The notes: generated by a model from the letters alone, not told the origin. Counted from the stretch's first letter, positions 23,701 to 37,192 are shown. The stretch: DNA of 64,000 nt from Nageia nagi (GCA_050084985.1 JBITNC010000001.1:188108001-188172000), one strand, 5' to 3'. A program made the numbers and translations.

Positions 23701-24592
23701 TCTGGTTCATAAGGTTATCTTTCTTGATGAATCACCATGATTAAGTTACTTGATCTATTCTTGTTCCTTTATTCTTTACGAGAATAATCAAAATATATTT
23801 AGAATTTCAATACTTGAAATCATAAAGACTTATTCATGAGATTGCTCTATTTCTTATTTAAGAACAACCAATCTTGAGCTATCTCATAACCTTATCAAGG
23901 TTATACATTCTTAATTTTCTTCTAATCACTAATTAAATCTTTTAACCAAAATGTTGATACTAGTTGATTTCATAACCTCTCCAAGCTTACAATTTTGTTT
24001 GATAAAACATATTTAGCAATAAGTATGAAGGATTTTCTAAAAACTTTCCTTAAAACTAATATTATTAAGATCATTATTTTTTCATAACAACTGATTGAGG
24101 TTTCGTTCATTCTTGAGTGGCTAACTCTTTAGATGTCTACCACATCTTATCATTTTAACCTTGATTAAATAACCTTATGGTTTACCTTAAATTTTCATCA
24201 TAAGGTATGTTGGTAGATTAAAAAATTTATCTTCTTGAACATTTATAACTTCTTAATGGTGCCATATACCTTCTTGTATTCCTTACCATCATCATGTCCA
24301 GGAAGCTTAATTACCTTAGGGTTATTCCTTGCCCTAGTGAGACTATGTTTGATAACCATACCTCTTTTATATTTTATTATAGATTCATATTTGTTAGGGT
24401 TTTCATTCTAATGGAATGATCTTCTCAAAGTTACAACTTTAATTTGATGACTTAATATTTAAGTCATGATATGTGTTCTAAGGCTACTAGTATATTTATG
24501 AGTTACTCTAGAATTATCACGATGCCACCTTTTCCCAAGCATAAAAGTTATTGGTTAAAATATGGGATTGCTTACATGAACCTATAAACCTT
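20713..24592. other. Interior of element D, no recognisable gene
   Basis: About 3.9 kb lies between the polypurine tract and the primer site. I looked on the minus strand for gag, CCHC, protease, F/YxDD, HHCC and chromodomain motifs in the order seen in element E and found none. A few minus-strand stretches, around 22300-22450 and 23390-23480, have protein-like texture in short frames but I cannot assign them. Plus-strand open stretches at 20695-20922 and 23514-23744 are hydrophobic AT-driven frames with no family features. Confidence 0.5.
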
Positions 24593-24607
24593 GGCTCTAA
24601 TACCAAA
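24593..24607 (-). other. Primer binding site, element D
   Basis: The minus-strand sequence TTTGGTATTAGAGCC matches the initiator-Met primer site TGGTATCAGAGCC with one change. It abuts the right LTR. Confidence 0.75.
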
Positions 24608-27600
24608 TATCAAAACTTGATCTTACAACCTTAAGATCAAGCCTAAACTTAACTCCAATCCCAATAAACACACATTAAATGAGTATAATTATTTTTATTT
24701 ATTTACCAATATTCAAATATATATCGATATTCAATAATGAAATTATATAAGCTACTTGCAAACTATGAGATTAAGATCACACAATAGTTCTAAGTGTCAT
24801 CATTATTGAGCTGTGGTCTCATCATTAGATGATAACATCATTTATCTCTTGATATTTAACATTATCATTAAATATCCTAAATTTCTTACCTATAATGCTC
24901 ATCTTAGGAGATAATAACCTTCCTTCCTTGTCAATCTTTCTTGAAGCATTATATCTTGTAGATGGTATCTCAACCTTCTGAGATCATAGCCATATTCAAG
25001 TTTAGCAATTTAAGTACTTTAAGATCCTTCATGGCTAATATTGAGAATTCCTCAATTATCCTTATCAATAATCCTTATTCTCATCTTGAAGTCATGTGTT
25101 TTTAGAACTCTTTGAATTATCCTTATTTGATAACTCATTATTCTATTAAGATCTCATCAAATTATCCTAATTGATAATTCCTTTATCTCCTTGAGATTAT
25201 CTTGAATTATCCTACTTGATAATTCCTAAATTTCAACTCGGTGTTCTCAAGCCTTACCTAGGATTTATCTAGGTTTCAATGCCATTTCCTAGGATTACTT
25301 ACTAGGTAAATCTTCTTAACCTTATACATAATTTCATTGTTACACTTTATATTAACTTAATAACTTTAGTAGGTTATGATATCAAAAATAAATTAAATAT
25401 TTTAATCGTAAGTTCATATTTATTTCTTGATGACATATCATTACTCCTACTCAAGTAACATTCCCATGAACATAAATAAGTAGCATCAAATAATTGTTAG
25501 CATCACATGCATTAAATCATATTGATTAGAATTCCTTTAGATATCAACTTATATCCTCGTATAGCTATTCAATCTAGTAATGAAACTATTTAACAATTTA
25601 CCACATTCTATCATCATGTAGAAATAATTAATCAAAAGGAATATAAACCATTCCTATTTAACTCATCAAAATTTGATTAAAATTAATAAAACCCTTATTC
25701 CTAAATAAGACATTATAACAAGATATAAAATACATCACATTGCATTATTTCATCTCAATATGAATATTATTTCATCATGTTCTTTTGACTAGCATTGTAC
25801 ATCATTACAAAATCATAATATTGGCATCATCTTAAGACTTAATATTTCATTTGAGAGTCCATATCAAATTTATCTTACAATCATTAATCAACTTACCATC
25901 TATTCGAACACAATCTATCATTTAACATGGTATATAATGGGTATGCTTGGATCAAAATAACTTTCCTTTTCTAATGCATTCTACTTTTTTATATATAATA
26001 AAAGATGTTCACATCCAACATATTCAAACACATCTAGGTTACTTATTCACACCTAGACTCAAGCATAGGAAAAGAACACAATCACTCACCTAAATTTACA
26101 TAACTCTATTCCAACACTATAATGATTTCTTATCCTAAAGAAAATATTAACATATATTATGTCCTTATCCTTTCATTTATTTAGCACCTCTAAATAAACT
26201 TCCTTAAAGGATAGATACCTTCATTCAAAAGATCTTAGATTTTAACTCCACTCATTAAAATTTAGATTTAATTCAAACAAAGAATTCCTTATTCATCTCA
26301 TGAACTCGCATGCTTTTATCTTTTTCTTACATTAACATCAAGATAATAATGATATTCATGTAACACTCATCTAGATTACATTTTTACAATGTCTTATAGA
26401 GTATACAATATAGATCCATAAGACTTCATGTATATCTTAGTTCTTATGCATCATTTATTCTTATTCATATCATAGGATTATACCTCAAAAATAATCAAGT
26501 TTTGTTCAATAATAGTTTATAATACTTATTCACAATCTCCTTTAAGTTTCAATCTACCTTATTAAACCTAACATTTACTTTTTGTTATGGTAAGAAATAA
26601 TATCTAAATTAATCTTCATTAATTTCATTCTCACCATAATTTTTTTTCTATCTCCTTCACAAAGAAACATTTTCATAATAAAATGTTTTCTTATTTCATT
26701 CACAATTAAATATCTAACTTTATTCTTTATTCTTATTTCTTCTTTAAAGAAACATCCAATTTAACTTTATATTTCTTTCCTAAGAAATATCTTCACAAAT
26801 TATAAATTTAATTCCTTCTCGAATTACTTTTATAAAAGCATTTTTCTATTTACTTATCATAATTCTAAGTAAATATCAAACAAAGTAAATTATTCACTTA
26901 ATAATTTCTCAAAACATATTTCCTTATTTATTTAACATAAATGTTAAATAAATATTATTCAAGAGAATATTATTCAAATAATAATTCTTCATCATTCTAA
27001 TTATATTTTTATTTTGAATTTCTTTCTAAAGGATTGAAATAAAAATGATATTCTTATTAGAATTTTTTAGCACTCAACAATTTATCATAGATCTATCAAC
27101 TATTAACATATATCTATCTCATATCAATAAGTTATCATAGATATACCATCTATTATCATGGATCTATTGCATATGAATAATTTATCATAGATTTTCCATT
27201 TATTATCATAGATCTATCTCATATCAATAATATATCATAGATCTATCAACTATTATCATAGATCTCTCTCATATCAACAATTTATCATAGATCTATCAAT
27301 CCAAAAATTAGATCAAATCGAATATACCATCCAATATTCCTAGATATTATTGTTCTTAAAACCCTTATTTTCCTTCTATTCTTGAAAGAAAAACATACAT
27401 TATCAATTCTATGAATTGAGCCAAGTAAATTGGAATAGACTAACATGATAATACGCTTATCCATTTGATCCACCCATGGAATAACTCCATACCCTTAAAA
27501 GCTTATAACCCTTCATAAATCATGTATGATAGAGCTCCCATCTCAATAACATAACTTTACAATTCTAAAATATTACCTTATGACTACCCTAAGCCTTGTA

Positions 27601-28366
27601 TTTATAGAATTATATGGAATTAGGGTTTTTATTTTTTTATTATTTTATCTCCCTTATGGATAAGTATAATGACTATATCCTATCCTCTTAAAAATTAATT
27701 AACACTTAGTTAATTTTTAAATCATGATCAATAATAATAATGATAATATTTTATTATTACATAATTTATTTTTTATTTGTATTATTTATCTTTTTAAAAA
27801 TAATACAATTTTTCTTTTCCTTTTTAAAATAAATTAATTTGCCTATTAATTTATTTTAAACTTTAATTTTAAATAATTTTAATTATACATACTCATTAAT
27901 CCATTTTTACCTATGTTGAAAAGTCAATCACCTTACTAACCGTTACAGGGGCTCCTAGGTGATTTTCTAACAATGAAGGTGAATATTAAAATCAAATAGT
28001 CAATAAGAACAAACATCACACATGCATCCTAAGAGGCTCATTTTCTCACCTCATGCAGCTACATGCATTTTACTTATCAATAGTTATTTGTAATGGTCAC
28101 TTATATCTTTTAAGATCTTGGACACAGCTAGTATTATCATTTTTGGTACCCATGAGCATTCTATCTTCGTACCTATTACCTACACATCACAACATAAGCA
28201 CCTTGATAGTATCTTGTATAAAGATGGATGGATAATACAATATTATCACAAATAATTGTATAAATTAATGCCCTTTATCAATTAAAAACTCAAGCACCTA
28301 TCTCATACATCCTAGTTCTAATTGAATATGTCACAAGAAGGACTAACAAATTTTTGGGTTGTGATA
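24608..28366 (-). repeat. 5' LTR of element D, uninterrupted
   Basis: This 3759-bp repeat matches the left LTR across its whole length and serves as the empty-site reference for both insertions in that copy. It ends (plus strand) ...TTGTGATA, next to the GTGGT target duplication. At nearly 3.8 kb the LTR is long, in the range of some plant chromoviruses. Confidence 0.85.
27078..27298. repeat. 50-bp minisatellite, ~4 units (right LTR of D)
   Basis: This is the same 50-bp unit as at 19231-19632, with about half the copies. Confidence 0.85.
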
Positions 28367-28371
28367 GTGGT

Positions 28372-29060
28372 AATCCATCATTATCCAATCTACATTAAAT
28401 GGAAGATTAGCCAAAAACATCACAATGGACTTAAAATAAGACATAAATATTATACATTTGGGAATTTGATGAAAAGTTAGTTAGCCAACATTAGAGTTGA
28501 TAGAATATAATATAGCTCTTACCAATGGGTGTAGTATTAAAACTAAAGTAGTTCTTAAGAATGTTACTATATCATACTTAGGTATAAATACATAGGTAGA
28601 TTTTGTTATCGACATGGTGAGTAGCAACAGCATATATTATACTAATTTATTAGATTTAGAATGGTTTGTTAATAACAATGGTATTTTCAATAGTAAAACC
28701 TAAGAAATGGTGGTATCTAATGAGGAGTATGAAGGTTATCTCCCAATTAGGATAATCAAGGGAATGATGCGAGCGAGGAGGAGGAAGATGATAATGAAAT
28801 ATATAGAATTTTGAATAGTAATATAATGGTGATAACGAAGGAACCTTTGCAAAACTCTTGGTAGAATGTGTAATAAAAGGAGAAGAAGAAAGAGCCCCTC
28901 GACTTCAAATAGCACAACTATTAAAGGAACTCAACCTAAGAGACAAATAGCTACCAGAAGCTCAACAAAAGGTAGGCCAACACTAGGAGAGGTAAGATCG
29001 AAGGAAATAACAAGGAATATAGCTGATGGTATACAAGGGACTTTGGATACATTCTAGAGT
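28372..29060 (+). pseudogene. LINE ORF1-like remnant
   Basis: The frame ending at 29057 has a basic start (NKRRRRKSPSTSNS) and then RGRPTLGEVRSKEIT-like text and G-I-Q-G-T-L-D-T-F. In plant LINEs a basic, G-R-P-rich tail with a 'GVQGTLD-x-F' phrase lies just upstream of the endonuclease ORF, and that ORF's start follows here within 40 bp. Further upstream (28640-28790), short open pieces such as L-L-D-L-E-W-F-V-N-N-N and E-G-Y-L-P-I-R-I may belong to the same ORF1 but are interrupted. ORF1 proteins bind LINE RNA. The call rests mainly on the adjacent endonuclease motif. Confidence 0.45.
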
Positions 29061-29095
29061 AGAGCACCCTTCATGCCTGGTGCTAAATAATAGTT

Positions 29096-29275
29096 CTTTC
29101 ATGGAATGTGAGGGGGCTGACTGACCCCTCAAAAAGCAAGCTAGTGTAAGAAATAATTAGAAGCATGGAAAATTACCCATAGATAGCAAAGTGGTAACTA
29201 TGGAGACTCTTAGAAGATAGTTCTAGGAAACATATGTACTATCATTGAATATCTACAAGCATTTTATATATACAG
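29096..29275 (+). pseudogene. LINE ORF2 endonuclease N-terminus
   Basis: Translation from 29096 gives LSWNVRGLTDPSKSKLV, a stop, then E-I-I-R-S-M-E-N-Y-P. This is the N-terminal signature of the apurinic-like endonuclease of plant L1-type LINEs ('LSWNvRGL'), including the metal-binding Asn. The endonuclease nicks target DNA to prime reverse transcription. Only about 60 residues are traceable; the expected reverse transcriptase is not found downstream, so this is a truncated or rearranged copy. Confidence 0.7.
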
Positions 29276-29280
29276 GTTTT

Positions 29281-30560
29281 GGGGCCCTATTTTTTAGAAA
29301 ACTTGCTTTAACTTTTTACCCATACAAAAAAAAAGAACTTTATCTCCCATTGATTTAAAGAGGTATGAATTATGAATACACTATATTTCCAAATTTTAGC
29401 AATGATAATAGTATCTCTAATGATAGTGATTCTTAAGAAAAATCCATGATTTATATATTGTTTCATCCCAAAAGGAGTTTGATGGCTTTTGAGACCATAC
29501 TAACCCCATTAAAGATGGTTAGATAAGCTTTCAAAGTGGTGACTTGAATAAAGAATCCAAAGTTACTGAATTCTTATGGAATATTGAAAAATATTAAGTG
29601 ACTAGTAGAAGAGGTTACAAAATTACCTCTAAGATAAAAATATCTAAAATCACCAAAGATATATATCATAATACATTACCTAAAAACGATGGGTCAACTT
29701 TCATAAATGGTTTTTATAACAAACAAAATTAATATTTGTAGACAAAGGAAATTAAATTAAGACCCTCTATATACACTTATTACCACATTAATAAGATATT
29801 AGAGCACACATAAGACCATTTTTCATTCATGGGACAAAGTAAATGAACATATGAAGTTATAACTCAAATCACCAAAGGAGTCTCTCACACTATATCTTAG
29901 TGATTCAAGCCCATCAATACATATCCAACATTATGAACAAACATGGACATGATAAGGAATTTTAGAGTATTTGGTTTTGTTCCATATATTAAATTGAACA
30001 TTGGGTACAAAACCTTGATAATGGTATATTGAGAAATAAATCCAATAAGGAACTAATGACTGAAATGAACTTCAGAATGAGTTCACCATGATATTTACAT
30101 TCTATAGTGGTGACCTCAATATATGCCATGATCTACTTAGAAGTTTGGGATTATTATCACTATCCCTTGATGATGCATAAATTCATTTATGAGGTCTTCC
30201 AAAATGAATACTATACATATTCTACTAAAATTGCCAAAAAGGTGAAGAACTAAAAAATCTAGCGAAAGATAAAAAAAAAAGCTCTTGATAAGTAGGAAGA
30301 AAAATTGAAGAATTTGAAATATAAAGCATAAGAAGAGAGAGAGGTGATTTATGAGAAAAATGAGTTCCCTCATTAGGAATTAAAAAAAATCAACATTGGA
30401 ATTGAGTCAAAATAAAAATGGTGATTTATAAATGATTAAAATGAACCCTACTTATGATTAATTGTGTATAACAAATCTACTTAATATCTAGAAGATTATT
30501 ATTAAAATGAACATGTGTATATTGAGAAATGATTAAGTCCAAATAATATACAATAATTTA
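29281..30560. other. No recognisable gene
   Basis: No element ends or domains are recognised. A minus-strand open stretch at 30137-30373 is Phe/Leu/Ile-rich, arising from AT-rich sequence. The stretch may include more degraded LINE sequence. Confidence 0.4.
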
Positions 30561-32150
30561 AAACATTTAGAATGTAAAATAAATAATAATGATACTTAAA
30601 CTATTAGATCATATTTATAACTTATGAGAGAGGGATCATGATAAGTACTTGTTATCTTACCTATATGATCATTCATATGCTAAGATATTACTTGTTACTA
30701 GGGTAGGACCTTAGAGAGAAAGACTCAGTAGAAGGATGGATTTGTAGAGTATCATAGATGCCTATAGTAGTGTGTATGCCACTAGTAGTATTGAAGTTAT
30801 GGTCCCTATGAGTTAGCCTTCATTATCCAAATTTACAATAGAAACGATGATGCAATAATCCCAATCTACCATATGGAAAACGATGAATAATAAAATGCTC
30901 TTTTGATAATAGATCCGAATATCGATAGGTGGTGTGGATAGATACACTAATTTTTTTAGTATTTGAGTGTGAATATTGATATGAGAATCAAATAGTCTCC
31001 TCATATTACATTACCTCCTTTTATATATGAGATAATTATCATGATGCACACCTATAAGAGAGAATCAGTGCTATGGTCCTTGCACACAAAAAGAGAAACA
31101 ATATAAGAAGAGAACATAAGATAAAATAGTAACAATATAAGATAAAAATAAAATAGAATATTTTGTTAATTAAGTAATATGATAATTAATTTATGATATT
31201 AGGTGTTAAAATTAAATATAAATATATGCCCTCCTTTGCAAATTTAAAGAAATAAAATATAGTTATACTCAAAAAGGAAATAAAAAATTGAAAGGTGTTG
31301 AATGTTTTAAGTGACCCCTAGGATAACCTAAGTAGAAAATATGCTAAACATTCACATATAATAATATGCAATAATATGTAGAAATCCTAATAACAGGAAA
31401 TACAATAGCATGAAATACTTGAATAATGATGATAGTATATAAATGAAGTATTCAAATTATTAGATCAAACCTAATGCCAAATAAACCTAATAGAATAAGA
31501 GATTTGAGAATGATAAATACTTATCACCTTATCTGGATGTTGAAGAGATATGTAGATAAGAACTTATCATGGATGGATGGTATTGATATTTAAACTCCAC
31601 ACTAATAGTAGATAGAAACACCAGTGCAAATGCGTATACAAATGCAGATGCTAAGCTCAAAAATGGTAGCATGGATGCCAAGGGAGCACATATGTTAAGC
31701 TTTCAATTAGTAAAGTTTAGAATTAATAACTAAACAATAGTATGATAATGATAAGCCTAATATAGCATATAGTGGTGAAATGAAAGAATGACAATGCTCA
31801 TGTGATAATCAAATATCTATCCTACTAGGCAATGTTTAAGAAACACCTTGGAAGATAATAAGCATGGGTATATCAGAAAGAGATCTAAAAATGAACCCAT
31901 GTGAGGTCTTCCCCCTCTTATAGGAAAGTGTACTCCTGTATAGAATGCCTTAAGGCTAGCATCAATGCTAGGGTACCTACAAGAATAGAAAGACACTGCA
32001 TGAGTAATGTTCCATAATGGGCCAATATAACATATTATCATATAAATGACTTAATAACATGATATAAGATGATTATAATATAACACCTAAGTGGGACCAC
32101 CTTAGTGGGATCAACTTTAGGTGTTAAAAGATGCCCCCCATTTACAAGTA
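30560..32150 (+). repeat. Family G: two diverged direct copies
   Basis: Blocks of about 0.7-0.8 kb at 30580-31245 and 31390-32145 share an ordered set of phrases: 'attagatca', 'gataagtacttrt...cttatc', 'gtgttaaaa-...-tatgcccycc'. The second block is clearly homologous to 61550-61765 (CTTCCCCCTCTTA, then GGGTACCTACAAGAATAGAA, then AGATGATTATAATATAACAC). The repeated end 'TAACACCTAA...TTAGGTGTTA' is an inverted pair. These look like LTR or leader pieces of a Gypsy family whose gag is seen at 62633. Confidence 0.55.
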
Positions 32151-32499
32151 TAATGAGAATGAAACTTTTAAATGAAATTATGCTTGCAAAGTAAGTAAAT
32201 AGTAAAGAGAAGGAAAAACCTTGATACTTCCCTCGTTTGGCTATAAAACTATCCAATCATCAAGGAATGATGATGTATATTGCCCTCTCTTTACCTTGGT
32301 TGTGATATGGAATGGCTTGCATGAAGTAGAATCAACCAAGAGCAAAGAATAAAATGAGAAAATGAGAGAAACAAAAACATCAAAATCCAAGCATATATGT
32401 GATGGTTAACTTATAAAAGATATAGCAGTGATAGTGAGAGTAGATCTTCATAACAGTTCATTCATTACAAATGATATAACAAGTAAGAGCAAGGATAAA

Positions 32500-33480
32500 A
32501 TTAATATAATATGCATACATCATCTTGACAATACCAAATATTCTATTCTTAGATGTATATCATCATATAAATACTCAATATTTTATTCTTAGATGTATGC
32601 ATACAAGTTCATAACAAGGTATGTAAATATTGGCATAAGGTACATGCCCCATTACTAAATCCAAACATATGGCATCATAACAAGATATTCTTAGATCATC
32701 ATTAGGTACATGCCCCATTCTTGTATACAAACATATGATCATAAATCAAACTATGATGGTTAATATCCCAACCAATGAAGGAGATCATAAAGAGTATTAT
32801 ACATCATCATGGGGTGTAAATGCCTCATTCCTAGATGCAAACAAGATATGCCACCATATTCATGAGTTACAAACCTCATTATTATATGTGACATAGGATT
32901 ATAAAGAGATACAAAGATGATGGTTAGTTAAAATCCAACTAACAAAGGTGATCATAAAGAGATGTCATTCATTGTCATGAGGTACATGCCCCATTCCTAG
33001 ATGTAGACAAGATATGCCAATCATCATCATGAAGTACAAGCCTCATTCTTAAATGTGACATAAGATCATAAATAGATACAAAAGTGATGGTTAGTTTAAA
33101 CCCAACCAACAAATATGATCATAACAAAAGTAGAGGTTAGTTTAGACCCAACCAACAAAGATGACTTAAGAGATAGTAATCGTTAGTTTAGACCCAACCA
33201 ACAAAGGTGATTTAAAGAGATAGTGATGGTTAGTTTAGACCCAAGCAACAAAGGTGAATCAAAGAGATGATGGAGGTTAGTTTAAATCCAACCAATAAAG
33301 ATAACTCAAAAAGATGGTTGGTTTGTTTCCCAACCATGTATTTAATTATAGTACCAATGATAATGTGGCCATTAGATTGATGATTATTTTAGTCCCAATC
33401 AACAAAATAACTCAAGAAAATGGTTGGTGCAATTAAAAACAAGTGATCATAAAATAGTGATGGTTATTTAACATCCACCC
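32500..33480. repeat. Degenerate interspersed minisatellites, family G
   Basis: Two short units alternate many times. One is 'AGGTACATGCCCCATTCYTAG-ATG' (near 32640, 32703, 32815, 32980, with variants at 32870 and 33040). The other is 'GATGGTTAGTTTAGACCCAA' then 'CCAACAAAGGTGAT' (near 32755, 32920, 33085, 33128, 33180, 33225, 33270, 33310), at 45-55 bp spacing in its last part. The same two units reappear once or twice at 62080-62230 and at about 46830-46920. Confidence 0.65.
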
Positions 33481-33957
33481 GACAAGGACATCATCAACAA
33501 AGCATTGTAAAAGCAAACAGTTTGCATGTATAGACATAAAGCAATAAAGCAAGATGCTAATGATCATGATATCATATTTCTCAAATAATTTTAATAAAGA
33601 AAGCATTTAAAAAATGAAGCAAATATACATTTAGCAAGAATATGATCATAGAGAAGTGATTTCATATGTCCCTAACTAGGAATGATATCATTTGTAAAAC
33701 ATGTGCAAAGATATACATTTCACTAACCACAAGATTGATTTTATTTTCCAATCAAATATCATGTATGTGATCATGATCATAATAATGTGTGAAAATTGAA
33801 TATAGAAACCATAAAAGGGTAAGAAATAGAAAATTTTCTTGATAAATGTGTGATTGCATGCCCCTAAGTCTTACATTGTGAATCAAAGATGTAAACTACC
33901 CTAGTGTGCATGGACGCTACTAGTAGCACCAACACTAGTCATGTAACTAAGTTGTTG
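33481..33957. other. Family G spacer, flank of element E
   Basis: AT-rich sequence without a gene. It ends at the TGTTG target duplication (33953-33957) of element E and presumably continued originally at 45411. Confidence 0.5.
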
Positions 33958-36900
33958 TGTAAAGTTCCAAATAATGTTCTACTCACAACAAGAAAAGAAA
34001 TTAGAAATTTATCTCTATTTTTTTGTAGAGAAAAATTCAATAATATTTCTTCAAAGAATCACAATGCATTCCAAAATCATATCAAGACATGATCATGCAA
34101 AGTGCTATAGTCACTTCAAAGACACAAATCTTATTGCATAAGATATCATATGCCTTAACCTTCATGAGTATTATGAACATGAATTCTAGTAGTAGGAGTA
34201 CCATTATCTAGTTTGGATTCATAACCCAAAGGTCAATTTCTAAAGGCTCCTCAAAGTCCATTTTTAATTATGAACTTAATGTTCTTCCACATACAACTTG
34301 TGGTAAATCTCTATTGCAAGATTCAAATCTATTTCCTGCATCTTTTATGACAATCCTTAAGATCAAGAAGGTTGATCCTAAATTGGTATTGGGTATTTTT
34401 TTAAGTTACCCAAATTGGTTCCATTTACAAATGTATCTTATATTAAGTGATGGAGAGTTGAGCAAACTATGAGTCAACATAATGCTCTACTTGGTTAAAG
34501 AAAGAGCCCATTTTTCTAGAAAAGTCTGCAAGATTCTCTTAGCCAAGAGTTTTAGTTGTAACAATATCCCACTTAAGGTTTAGCAAACTAATCACATTGA
34601 TACAAATAATTAAGAGTTAACCAACCTTATTTCATTTAGGTTTTAAGGCCCAAGCAGTCAATATTTTAAAATTATTATAGTTTGTCCTTTTTGCTCAAAC
34701 TTATAATCTTTTTTTTTTAAGAATAGTTCACATAAGGTAAAAATATTTTCTTAAAACAAGAAATATGTATAATAAAATCTTAGGAAAGGCATGATGTAAT
34801 TAAATATTGCATCACCTTTATTATAAAGGTTACTTGCTACATCCAAGTAAATCATTTATTCAAAGAGTGATAATTCTTAGCAACTTTCAAAGATTAATAC
34901 AAGGCTCATCTAAACTTAGTAGATGTATTTTTCCTTAATGTTAGTTGAACTGTTTCAAACATTAAAAAATCTTGTATAACTTATTTTTATTATAAAAACT
35001 CTAATCATTATTTTAATAAGATGCATTAAATAATAGAAACCATATTAAATCAAAGCTTCCATTATAGAACATAAATTTACTTCGATTATACACCACCATT
35101 ATCCAAAATGCTAACATATAACAAATGTCTTTTCCAAACATTTTCACTAACTTGCAACAATAAAAATAACAGTAGTCCAAAAAATCCTAAAGGATGTGGT
35201 TCCTTCTTCTACAACTACTATTAAGCATCATTACAATATGACACGTTTAAGACTCAAACCATAACTAGCCACTTAATGGCATTACAAAATTCCATATAGA
35301 CCATATATTGAAATCCAAAAGTTATATCTTTCAATAGCATCCTATTGAAACATGAATGATTAATTCTCTATATAGAATACAAACAACAAGATGAGATTTT
35401 CATTCTAGCAAGGTTATGGTTTCTCTCTACTATGATTAATGCCAAAGCGTATGTACTCTTTTGTTATATGATAAATAATTTCATGTATGAAATCAATCAT
35501 GTGATCATATAAATTCTTGCATTCTTGTAGTAATGAGAAAAATCCATACCAAATTTTTGTTTCTTCTTCATCTAGTTCCCATCTCAATACAAACATGAAG
35601 TAATATGCAAATGACTATATATAACAAACCTATTACAGCTAGTCAAGCAAAATATTAACATGCAATAGAACAATATGCTCAACTTATTTACTCAAGTTGT
35701 GAAATGAAAATAATTTCTATGCAATACAAGTTCAAAAGTTGTTTTTTTTTAAATGTTGGAAACATTATACTAATGCACCACCTTTCTATTCGATAACCCC
35801 TAAAATTTTACATTCTAGGTCATATTAATCGATAGCCAAAGATGTGCAACATTCATATAGGTCAAAACTATTCCATGTAACAATTTGTCCTGTTATACTC
35901 ACCCTAATCATTCCCAAAGAATAATCCCACTTGAAGAACTTAGTTCTTCTTCGCATAAGGGATTTAAATCTCTAAAATTCTAGGTGCTCAAGTTTATGTT
36001 TTACTTCATTAAACTTCATCAAAATTTACATAATGAAAAAGTTGCAAGTATGCAAGCTCAAATGTAATAGAGTAGTATTCAAAGACAATACACCATAAAA
36101 CTTACCTAAAGCATTATCCTAGGTGAGATGAAGAGAGCAAGATCCCCCAAGTCAATCGAACAAATATTCAGCAACCCAAAGCAAACAAAGTGAGCTTCCT
36201 ATTGAAGTCATGAAAGAGAAAAGAAAGGATCAAATTAGGTATTAAAAGGCATGAAAACAAGAACCCCCCAATGAAAAGTGATTGGAATTTACCTAAAGAG
36301 TAATGTCCACCAAAAAAGTAGAATCCATAACAAGAGTGGAGGCTATGATTTGGCTTTCTCTCAAAACCCTGGTTCCCAGTATGGCTAGATAGAGAACACA
36401 ACATGACCTATATTTTCCATAAAATGTGACTCCCTAACAAACTTGAAGGTTCCACAACCTCCTTCCATGAAGGCATTTGATTTTAAGTAGAAAAACTCAT
36501 AGAGATCCTACCTAGCATGGCAGTGACTCCTCTATGCTCCAAGTAAGAAACTAAGGTTTCTTTTTCAATCATGTAAGTGATAATGGCACCAAAAAAAATA
36601 TAGATACCAACAATATTATGGTTGGTAGAGACCAAATGATTGGGAAGTAAAACATTCCCCCTAAAGTTCATTCCTTACCTAACACCATCATGGTGTTCTA
36701 ATTTTTAAACAAAACTTATTTTATTTTAAACCATAGTCATAGCTCCTCAAAAGTCACCCCCAACATCACAATCAAGAACCAAATACACATAAGGTAAGAA
36801 TTGGAGGCTAAAATAAAAATAATTTAAATTAAATAAAAGGTTGTCCAACTCACCCAAATTTTTCCAAGTTCAAAGCTAAACTTCAATTGTTATTTTTTTT

Positions 36901-37192
36901 TTAAAGTGTAGCAATAGCTTCTTAAACAATAGGGCTTCATGAAGCAATACTTAAATCAAATTATCTGAAAAAAGGAGACCTTTAACATGCAATGACAAGT
37001 CAAAGCCAAGAAGGGATCAAATACCTGATCCAATAATGGTGCATTTTTTATTATTGGAGAAGATAAGAAAAAAATAAAGTTTGACTTCTTACCTGTACAA
37101 AGTGACACGTCAAACCAAACTTAGATATTATCGAAGGAAAACATGAATAATCAATAATCTTATTCAAAAAGTTGACATGTAGGGTTGTGACA
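33958..37192 (-). repeat. 3' LTR of element E
   Basis: Left copy, 3235 bp, uninterrupted. It supplies the empty site (GGGATCAAATA-CCTGATCC near 37020) for the solo LTR inserted in the other copy. Confidence 0.9.

Larger units (their letters stand above)
13798..28366 (-). mobile_element. Gypsy-like element D, nested insertions
   Basis: Two direct repeats, 13798-20702 and 24608-28366, are LTRs of one minus-strand element. GTGGT occurs immediately outside both ends (13793-13797 and 28367-28371), a perfect 5-bp target duplication. Both LTRs, read on the minus strand, begin TATCNCA-x-CCCAAAAAT, which looks like a mutated TGTCACAACCC start. A primer site (24593-24607) and a polypurine tract (20703-20712) lie in the right places. 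The 3.9-kb interior shows no gag, protease, RT or integrase that I can recognise, so it may be a LARD-type non-autonomous element or a pol eroded beyond recognition. The left LTR holds two later insertions. LTR divergence is about 15% in a 250-bp sample counted by eye. Confidence 0.85.

Noticed and set aside
23514-23744. 76-codon open frame in the interior of D
   Set aside because: Same composition bias, no family resemblance, and on the strand opposite to the element.
32116-32127. Short inverted pair TAACACCTAA...TTAGGTGTTA as MITE ends
   Set aside because: The pair encloses only about 30-40 bp, no target duplication was found, and it is shared by family G copies as ordinary internal sequence.
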